Positions 56,355-64,000 of a DNA stretch of 64,000 bases are shown here, piece after piece. Source of the DNA: Phytophthora hibernalis (lineage: Eukaryota > Oomycota > Peronosporomycetes > Peronosporales > Peronosporaceae); contig JAAKBF010000039.1 of NCBI GenBank assembly GCA_012656075.1, positions 186,001 to 250,000 on the forward strand. The letters are read 5' to 3'. A program made the translations under genes and the position numbers. Positions within the stretch are counted from its first letter, which is position 1, and each line of letters starts with the position of its first letter. Under the pieces are notes generated by a model. That model was not told where the DNA came from and made no database searches. It worked only from the letters and a program-made list of their open reading frames with translations.

Positions 56355-56667
56355 CTCTGTTGAGGTGCAAACCTGCTACAACTTGGGCTTCAAAAACGTG
56401 GCCTCCTCGGCTGATTGGAGTGACTGGCCGGAGAAATCCTCTGGCCACGCAGATCCGCCATTCCTGACTTTATTTACCAGGAAAACCTACAAAGGAAGCT
56501 TTAACGGCTACAGGACTCGGGGCGAGGCGTTCCCAACGGATGATTGTCTATGATAAAAACTTCATTGACGTTGACACGACCACCACGTTCTGCGAAGATA
56601 ATAAATTCCTAGTGGTTGATGCCAGTGGAGTGGCTTCGAACGGCACTGTAGTGATTGCATACAACTA
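56355..56667 (+). pseudogene. Beta/gamma-crystallin-like copy O (5'-truncated)
   Basis: The family sequence begins at TCYNLGFKNVASSADWSDWP, just right of an AT-rich junction beside the MULE. TYKGSFNGYRTRGE follows, then a stop at 56551. A further open stretch in another frame ends at 56667 (FLVVDASGVASNGTVV). The signal peptide and first strand are gone. Confidence 0.6.
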
Positions 56668-56934
56668 GGAATTGCACTGGAGTACAACTGGTAACGTTGC
56701 AGTTTTAAACTGTGATGAACCTTGAACATGCATTAACCTACCATGCCCACATGAGAACCGGTTGGTTTGTGTAGTGTTGGCGGCGGAATGTTGCGATAGA
56801 TGTAATTTCAATCGAAGTTTAAAGTGGAAAATGTGTATTGTAAAATCATCGTAGGTTGATGTTGCTGGTAGGAGGAAAACACAAAAAGAAACTGAAATTG
56901 TTGTTGCCAGCTATGCCAATCTCGTACTTAAGCC

Positions 56935-57456
56935 TTACAAGTAGTCTATGGAGTTGTTGAGAGAATCGCTGTAAATGCTGCCACTTCCAAGCGTACTGAT
57001 GTTCGTTGCGTTTGTTCCGTTCATAATTCCGGACTCGGTGGTGCAGATCAGCCAGTAGTCGTATACCTTCTTCGTATCCCAGATCATAAACGAAGAGATG
57101 GCGTCGTTGATACCGTCCAGCCGAAAGTTGGAAGGGAAGTAGAGATCGTCGTCGCTCTGCGTTTTGATGCGCCACCAGATATCGTGTCCTAGACAGTCTC
57201 TTTCAGTATAGAACACGATCATGGCCTCTTCGCCAGAGTAGGTTGTCTCGGAGAGGCCGTTCCACTTGGCAGAGGTGATGGTGTCATCTAGCTTTTCGCA
57301 GGCAAACGTGTAGCAGGAATCAACTGCGACGCCATCTTGTCTGACAAGCTTGTTCTTGTAGTCTGCATCCCGAAAGAGGTCCACATATCCTGCATTGACC
57401 GCGAGGAATAGGGTCGTAATGGTCACAATAGCGATTTGGAGCTGGAGCAGTGTCAT
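56935..57456 (-). CDS. Beta/gamma-crystallin-like secreted protein, copy P
   Basis: 173 aa, uninterrupted. The signal peptide MTLLQLQIAIVTITTLFLAV leads to AGYVDLFRDADYKNKLVRQD, CYTFAC, first site DDTITS, MIVFYTERDC and second site NDAISS in DGINDAISSFMIWDT. The C-terminal tail has NGTNATNIS with N-glycosylation sequons. It is closest to copy Q. Confidence 0.8.
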   Translation of the reverse strand: MTLLQLQIAIVTITTLFLAVNAGYVDLFRDADYKNKLVRQDGVAVDSCYTFACEKLDDTITSAKWNGLSETTYSGEEAMIVFYTERDCLGHDIWWRIKTQSDDDLYFPSNFRLDGINDAISSFMIWDTKKVYDYWLICTTESGIMNGTNATNISTLGSGSIYSDSLNNSIDYL

Positions 57457-58221
57457 TCGGAAGTTAGGGATGATTATGTGTCGTTGTTTGAGGTGCTGCC
57501 AACGGAGAAAATCCGAAGTACGGGCGCTATCGGGTAGAGGGCTGTGACGTATTTATCTCCCCTTCCCGGCGTGTTGCAGCCTTGCTTGGGCTGGTATCGT
57601 AGAATCCAGTAAAATTATATGTAATTTCTGGCTTTGTCGTGAATTGCTTCACGCACTAGTGGCAATTCGCACTGCCTGTAGTAGAGTCCACCCATGAAAC
57701 CTGATTCAAAATAATTTCGAAAGCCCTTCGCAACATATAGAGGGGATGCATATAATAATCTCATTGGCGCGGTTTGATGATAAGATCGCCAAATCCGAAC
57801 AATATTTTCCCGGCTTGAACAGAAGGCTTAGAAGGTTTCGCCCTTATTTTGTGTCAAGATCAACCATCAGAAACAATTGAATCAGATTATATTAATTCAT
57901 ATATTGTTTGATATGATGCTGCAGCTACTCCCAAAATCTACACATAAATCCCCGGTGTATCAAGGATCCAAAGGCAATAGTAGATGATAAAAGATCATCG
58001 TGTTTCTGTTTATTGCATGCATGCACGTCAAAACAAAATTTTCAAGTTCGCTTATTTTAAAGCCCTAAACTGTATAGAGACCTATGAAAGTTGTGAAATT
58101 CTACCGGTATTGTGAGGCACACTCGAGTGCTACAGTATTTATGTCTTTCTTCTTACATAGAGATATCGATTCGATAGGCAAGGCGAAATTGGCGAGGATA
58201 TTCGCTGCTTCTCGTGTTAGC
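57457..58221. other. AT-rich intergenic region
   Basis: No gene, RNA or transposon end is recognised. Confidence 0.4.
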
Positions 58222-58757
58222 CTACTGTCTGTGGAGCGTGTTTTCGTTGGTTTTGGAGCCGTCCACTTCAGTCAACTCGTTTCTGGTAGTGTTCGAGACG
58301 ACGCCACTCTCGGATGCAGCACAGATATGCAGCAAGCCTCCGTCAATGCCAGTATTCCAGATTTTGAAAGACGAGATGGCACTGCCAATACCGTCCAGCT
58401 TGAAGTTAGCGGGAAAATTGGTCACAGAACTGCTCTGCGTTTTAATATCCCAGCGTCGTACTTCCCTCCTGAGCAATCTTTGTCGGTGATGAACGAAATG
58501 GCGGCGTCTCCGCTTTTGAACAGACTCCCTTTCTCAGGAATACCGTGCCACAGAGCGGATGTGATGGTGTTGTCCAGCTTGTCACAAACGAAATTGTAGC
58601 AGACGTCGACCAGCACGTTATTAACCCTAAGGAGCTTGGTTTTGAAGTTGGCTTCCTTGTAGAGCTCCACGTAGCCGGCGCTAGTGGATACAGCAACCAT
58701 CATCGTGATAGTCGCAATAAAAGCAACTCGCGACTGCAAGCCTGAAAAGCGAGTCAT
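58222..58757 (-). pseudogene. Beta/gamma-crystallin-like secreted protein, copy Q (one frameshift)
   Basis: The start at 58757 (MTRFSGLQSRVAFIATITMM; an upstream ATG exists at 58808) gives a signal peptide, then AGYVELYKEANFKTKLLRVN, CYNFVC, first site DNTITS and AISFITDKDC. A one-base loss in a G-rich spot near 58465 shifts the frame just before RRWDIKTQ. The rest has FKLDGIGSAISSFKIW and an Asn/Thr tail. The break sits close to the conserved Trp, as in copies A, B and C. Confidence 0.75.
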
Positions 58758-58809
58758 TTCTAAATTCGAATGAACTGGTGGCAGCAGGAGAAAATTTGAA
58801 GTGTCCAAG

Positions 58810-60982
58810 TGTATTATAGGCGTTTCGGACTGGGGGCATCAGGATGGACTTTCTCGAATATTGCGTCATCTCTGGGTTACCCGGTAGTAGAACTTCACGC
58901 TTTCGAAAAGATTGTGGATATTTTTCTACAAGTAAATCTATTCGGATAACCCAATCTCTCTGGGTGGTTGTATTCGTTGGCATCATTCGTAAACTTACAT
59001 GTTAAATGAATGTAGGCGTGTTGGTCGATTTCACTTCAATTTTGGATGTATAATGCGAAAGAGTTAATGATGGACCGCGGTCACAGCGTTCCACGAAGGC
59101 ATCGACAGTGTCTGGCACCACACGCATAAATGCAGATAGCGGTTCCAACCTCCGAGTCGATGATTTCCTCTGACCTTAGCGTTATACACAAGAACCCCCT
59201 CGAGGCTCGTAACGGTGCGGTAAACGCTATATGCACAATGTGCGATAAAGGAATCAGTACAGCAGCTATTAACTGCACCATTTGGCGCCCATATAGGGTA
59301 AAGCTCATAGATTTACGGCTCAGACGCTAACTCGCTGATGTGTGGTGAAACAACGAAGCACTGCAGTCAGTCCTGCTCCAAAGTGGTCCATCGAAAATAA
59401 CTTGTTTGCATTGATTCACCAAAGCCATCCACGTTGATGTCACCTACAACCGTCGCAGCTTGCAAGTACATACTTGCCTGGATAACCGGGGAAATTCCGC
59501 AGTCGAACGTAACCGAGAAAATACTGACCAGTCGAAGAACGCGTACGTAGATATCTGATACACCCTGTGCAGAGTTTTCGTTAAAACGAGCCTTAATTCT
59601 CTGGGTTTTAGTAAAATAGCCATGATTAAGATGTATGCAGCAGAAATTGTGTCATAGGATTAGTCCCTGGCCAGAAACTCCATGCCGGGAGGGACGACAC
59701 GTCTCAAGGGCAGCAAACATTATTCTGGCTACCTCGACGACCCGCACGGATGCAGCAACGAATGACGGTACATACGGGTGTTAATACATGTAGCGCCATG
59801 CTGTGCTAGGCACCAGAGATGTGGTGGTCATCACAAAACGAGGATTTTTATAAAGTCTCGAGTTATCGGGAACAAGAGGCTGGTTTGCAAGGGACCCAGC
59901 TGCCAGGCGAGAATGTATCGTAAAATGCAGTGCATGTACAGTATCTGGCATACTGGCTTGCTGTCCGTATGCGACTGGACAACTACTTATGATAACTCGC
60001 GTTTTTACTGTCCGTACAGGACTGCTCGGACACGACTAAAATTCAAACAAAACCAGCGAGGTTCAGACTGAACCTCGCTGGTTTTGTTTCGCAGTCCGGA
60101 ACTGCTGCCTCGAAAACAGCTGAAACGCGTACCGTGGAGTGTTATAACGTGCGAACAATCAGGCATGACGTGGTATCGCGAATTTACTTAATAATACGTA
60201 CAGCGGGGTCTACCAAATAGTATACGGTATAGTATTCCATTAGTGTACCCTCAAAAGGTGTCAGGTTGTACAATTTTGCAGGGTGTAATAATGGTCAGTG
60301 TATGTAGTAAGCTATTTCAGCCGTCTACTGCCAAATGTGATAGTATTGTTATACCTGATACGGCCGTTGTCCACGGATGCTATCAGGTGTGCCAGGTTAA
60401 TCTGTAGATGTAATATTACCACTGTAGTAGGAATGAGATTATCACTAGATTTGCATTTTTACTTTCCACATTAATGTTTAAAATAATCCGGATATTTATG
60501 GACCTGGGTCCGGCCGTCCCTCTTTGCTTCTCTACGTTCGGTCTCTAACCCCTCTTCTCTGCTGTAGCAGGGATTAACTTATCATACAGGTATTAATACT
60601 GTAAACACATGTAAGGTTGCATGCAGCGGGTTAGCCAGTAGGCACAATACTCCCTCTCTGGTGTTGTCGCTCGCTGCTGCAAAAGCAGTGCGTTTTCTCT
60701 TACTTCCTTGAAGTGTAGAGGGGTTACCAATGGACTCAAGGGTCTTAATACATGTGTGTGAAGATTAAAGGCAAACTGCACATCGTTGCAGAGTATCTCG
60801 GTAGAGGTCCCTGTTAACTTTTTGGAGCCGTGAACCATGCATTTTTGTCCTTGTGTGCAATGTACAGTGCACACGCACAGCCCGTGCACAGTACAGTACA
60901 TGCATTATGCGTGCATTTAGTACTCGATGTTCAATCGCCTCGAGTCGAGAATCTCGACACTTCCACTTCCGATTTATTTGCC
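58810..60982. other. Gene-poor region
   Basis: No gene is recognised over about 2.1 kb. The one clear structure is a perfect 45-nt palindrome at 60045-60089. Confidence 0.5.
60045..60089. repeat. Perfect 22-bp-arm palindrome
   Basis: The arm AAACAAAACCAGCGAGGTTC plus AG is followed by one A and the exact complement. Transcribed, it would fold into a very stable hairpin. No open gene ends beside it. Confidence 0.9.
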
Positions 60983-62221
60983 ATGCAGACACGTCGAACT
61001 TCCCGTACCGGTATTTCAGCACCAGAGGTGGTGGCCATCGCACTTTGGCGCTTGTGGCGAGCACCTCTGTCACCTCGGCAGCCAAGTGCTTCTACCCCAA
61101 GTCTACGAGCACCCTTCTCCTGTGTCTACATCAGCACTCGACATCACCGAAGCGCCGATTTTAGAAGACCCCGCACTTACCCAAAGCGATTCATTTGTAT
61201 CTAGCCAAGCGACTGAGGGAAGTTCATTCCAGACGCAGAGCTCAACTGAAGCACCAGCTACTCAATCCGGATCCTATGAAGCAACCCAGACGAGCGAAGA
61301 CAGCTCGAGCGCTGCTCAAACCTCGACTGAGGGTTCCTTAGAGTCGAACGAGGTAACACAAGGAAGCTCGTCCCCAACACAAGGTTCCTCCAGCGAATCG
61401 ACTGGGAGTGTTCCATCTTCTGGCGATCATGCCACGTTTGGAGACATCAGTTCGGCCAGCGGCAAATGCGTCATTGGCAACCCGAGCACGTCTCTCACCC
61501 GCGAGGATGTGGACTGGGTCTGGAAGAACACGATGGAGGAATACATCCCGCAGTTCCAGAATCTCATCTTCGACCAGCTCGTGACCAACAATGGCTCGCT
61601 CAGCTACTGCGTCCGCTGGGACAACGAGCAGAAGCTGACCAAAGCAGTGGCATCCAAGTTCCAGGCCATGATCGAAAAGCAGATCAACCTATGGAATCGC
61701 TGGCTGGTTGGATATGCTTGCTGGCCGATCGAGAAGATTGACATCACGATTGTGGGGTTTGCGGTGCGCGACAAGTCAATCATGGACTGGAGTGACGACT
61801 CCCTGGGCACGATCTACGAGGGAATTCTGGACGACGCTGAAGGCAGTCCCCAATGCCCCACCGAATGCTACAAGCACCAAGGTCAGGCTGCTAGCGCGGA
61901 CACAAGTGCATGCAAGGGCACACCGTTTGACATGTCCCTGTGGCCATCGACAAAACCAGGTGAGGGTGCCATTGGCACGGGGGCGACTGGGGCCAGCGCG
62001 TTGAAGTGAACGACATGCTGAGCTCCATGGACGGCGAGGAGATGATGGTTCTGCTGCATGAAATGGGACACGGATTCGGCTTGCCGGAGATGTACGTGGC
62101 CGAAAACAAGCCCAGCGGCTACCCTGCCTGTGTGATGGACGAGAGTCTAACGCTCACAGACGGGGACGGATGGCTGTTGCGTAGTGTTCTGGAGAACATT
62201 AAGTCTCGCTACGACTTTTAG
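60983..62221 (+). CDS. Secreted HExxH metalloprotease-like protein, three frame breaks
   Basis: The start at 60983 (MQTRRTSRTG) opens a signal peptide. A Ser/Thr/Gln-rich linker (about 61190-61440) precedes the main domain: KCVIGNPSTSLTREDVDWVW, YCVRWDNEQKLTKAVASKF, YACWPIEKIDITIVGFAVRD and a short Cys-containing segment. The zinc site is LLHEMGHGFGLPEMY near 62048-62095, an extended HExxHxxGxP(E) metzincin-like signature. It ends KSRYDF at 62221. Single bases are missing at about 61043 (T run), 61095-61098 (C run) and 61974-61976 (G run); each restores a good reading if added. The likely role is an extracellular protease. Family name not known to me. Confidence 0.65.
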
Positions 62222-63373
62222 AAACCCGTGTTTCGCTGCTGCATCTTTGAGTCCGCTGTTTGTCTAACGTGTTTCAATGATGGTTATATTTTATGCGGTT
62301 AAATGCCGGTGGCACTCAGGGGTACCTGTATGTCCATACCTGGCGGCTCCGGCTGTTGGTCCAACTAAGTTTCAACTCTTATCGATCGATAGGCCCCCTG
62401 TGGTGCTATGTTACGAGAACACGTGAGTTCACTAGGCGTACACGCTGCTGTTACTGAAAATACACCGAAAATGTGGTAATAACCAGGTTTTGGTGTAAAT
62501 TCGGTAGCGTGATCAAGGCTTGAGTTGATAGGTTAGGGTTAATGGGAGGGGGTGATTCCAATCCGACAAACCCGGTCAAATAATCGTGAGACCTAGCCAA
62601 ATGCGCATTCTTTCACTTCCTTGGGGATGCACTTGCAGTTTCCATCTTTCTAATGAGCACATGCATATCTCAATCGTCTTCGTTTTGGCTTAACTAGAGC
62701 TTTTGATCCTGTTGTCGCGCACTCACCCATAGCCGTTGGGGCGGGCTGCTAGCGAAGTTCGTTGAGGTGGATCGGTACCGAGAGATACGGGGCGGACGTG
62801 GTCTAGGGCGAGCACTAAACGCAAAAGAATATAAAATACTTTCTTGTTAGCACTCGTCTGGCTGCAGGTAAATGCACGCCTGATCTCAAAACACTACTTG
62901 TCGGCCGCTCGCCGAGCCTACCTTCTGCGTGACACCTCGTCCGCTGCGCACGCCTGTCACTCCCTTGGCGCCATCCCTCCTCGTGCATGACAACCAGCCG
63001 TCCCCGTACCCCTCGGTGCTCGGCTGTCGACGACGCCCTCCGCCCTAGACCCAGCGCTTCCGTGTCCTTGGCTTCCTCGGCTCCTCGTCCTTGTCCAACT
63101 GGACCTAACTACCGACATCTTTGGGGATGCTCATCCGCTGTAGTGCACCACACCACTTGTATCCATTCCAATCATTTGTGTACCCATTTCGATGGACCCA
63201 GCTTCAACTTGTGCTGCTCCTGTTCCTTGGCTGTCCGTACAGTCTCCTGGCCGATGGTCCGGCAGCCAGGGTGCGGAACATTCACCCCGACTTAAATGAA
63301 ACCGTCCTCGGTCGACCTTGGTCTGCGCTCCCAGCTCTTGGCGTAGATCCCACCCTATTCTCGGCTTCTTGTA
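62222..63373. other. Intergenic, nothing recognised
   Basis: Over 1.1 kb without a supported gene. Open plus-strand frames near 63000-63480 overlap the membrane-protein gene on the other strand or lack coding character. Confidence 0.4.
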
Positions 63374-64000
63374 TTAGCGCCCGCTTGGCTTCGTCGGCGC
63401 GGCGTTCTGCATCGCGCAATTCGGCGGAAATCGCGGTCGGTGCACGGGCTCGTGGAGCGTGTATAGGCAGCAGTCCGTCGTCACATTAGTCTCCCGCGAG
63501 CGCATCTTCGAACTCCTCAGGTCCCTTGTCATCATCGCGATGCAGGCGTCGCAGACTTGCCTTTCGCGGCGTCGTCGCAGTGTTGAGTTGCTCTGCACGC
63601 TTTCCAATGCACTGTCTAGCACCATGTCCGGCGCGATCTGGCGCAATCCGCGGCTCGAGCTGCCTTGTCGCCACTCATGCGAGATCAGGCCGATGATCAA
63701 TGATCCATATCCCCAATGCGTCCATCCAAATACGAAGTTGAGTAGGTTGAGGGTCATCGTGACAATAGCAACTCCTAGACATCCACAGCAAACGAACTCC
63801 AGTAGGTCGTAGCAAACTAGTGGGATTTGAATCACCACTGATACTGCAAATAACGTGACCCAGCAGCACGCTTGCAGAGTAGCGCAGATACGTCTCCACA
63901 AAGCGCCACAGGCCTCCTTCAGGGCGCAAGCGTACTTGTTGGACGACCTGGCTGTCTTCAGAACCAAGTCTGGTAGGTAGTCGTAGAAAGTTACGCGCGC
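63374..64000 (-). CDS. Membrane protein, N-terminal part beyond the window
   Basis: The frame is open to the window edge (RVTFYDYLPDLVLKTARSSN at the edge), so the true start is outside. Two or three hydrophobic segments follow (CCWVTLFAVSVVIQIPLVCY, CLGVAIVTMTLNLLNFVFGW), then a soluble C-terminus with RRRRERQVCDACIAM. Family not recognised. The last 60 residues may be read-through. Confidence 0.5.
   Translation of the reverse strand, partial: ARVTFYDYLPDLVLKTARSSNKYACALKEACGALWRRICATLQACCWVTLFAVSVVIQIPLVCYDLLEFVCCGCLGVAIVTMTLNLLNFVFGWTHWGYGSLIIGLISHEWRQGSSSRGLRQIAPDMVLDSALESVQSNSTLRRRRERQVCDACIAMMTRDLRSSKMRSRETNVTTDCCLYTLHEPVHRPRFPPNCAMQNAAPTKPSGR

Noticed and set aside
58084..58599. 171-codon plus-strand open frame
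   Set aside because: It is the antisense shadow of crystallin-like copy Q, whose motifs are on the minus strand.
33841..58757. Programmed ribosomal frameshifting in the crystallin-like family, since several breaks cluster near the conserved Trp
   Set aside because: The broken positions are not at one shared slippery site, intact paralogs read straight through, and most breaks are losses in ordinary homopolymers.

Overview
The window looks like part of an oomycete nuclear genome, most likely Phytophthora or a close relative. The grounds are a secreted protein with RxLR and EER motifs, very short GT-AG introns (56-79 nt) in compact genes, chromodomain Ty3/gypsy elements with oomycete-style Gag-Pol, a PIF/Harbinger element, a MULE, and long gene-poor stretches full of repeats. 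Species is not claimed.

Layout. 1-4.7 kb: the remains of a minus-strand Ty3/gypsy element running off the left edge. 5.1-6.3 kb: a degenerate TA/TG-rich minisatellite. 6.9-8.2 kb: a broken, unrecognised minus-strand gene holding a 206-bp tandem duplication. 9.1-10.76 kb: the integrase-chromodomain end of a second, older gypsy element (element A). Element A is split by a complete 14.65-kb gypsy element (element B, 10759-25410) with near-identical 0.95-kb LTRs, a decayed pol, a second RNase H domain and a long antisense gene before the 3' LTR. The tail of element A resumes at 25411. 26.5-29.6 kb: a PIF/Harbinger transposon with two convergent genes and a TAA target duplication. 30.2 kb: an RxLR effector candidate.

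31.2-42 kb is the gene-rich part: cytochrome b5, a Snapin-like BLOC-1 subunit, Mediator subunit MED21, an amino-acid permease, a mitochondrial 3-hydroxyacyl-CoA dehydrogenase, a 782-aa unrecognised protein and a lipid-droplet-associated-hydrolase-like enzyme.

From 33.8 to 58.8 kb, scattered among and beyond these genes, lie 17 copies (seven uninterrupted, ten broken) of one family of small secreted proteins. Each carries two (N/D)(N/D)xx(S/T)S motifs about 55-70 residues apart, the calcium-site signature of beta/gamma-crystallin-like folds, and usually four conserved cysteines. This cluster is the most interesting content of the window. It is interrupted by a MULE (53.8-56.2 kb) and several small inverted-repeat structures. 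61-62.2 kb holds a secreted HExxH metalloprotease-like gene, and the right edge cuts a membrane-protein gene.

A recurring feature is the single-base deletion, usually in a homopolymer, that breaks otherwise well-conserved host genes (permease, hydrolase, metalloprotease, Snapin-like, several crystallin-like copies). Many of these breaks may be assembly errors, so 'pseudogene' calls resting on one such break are provisional.
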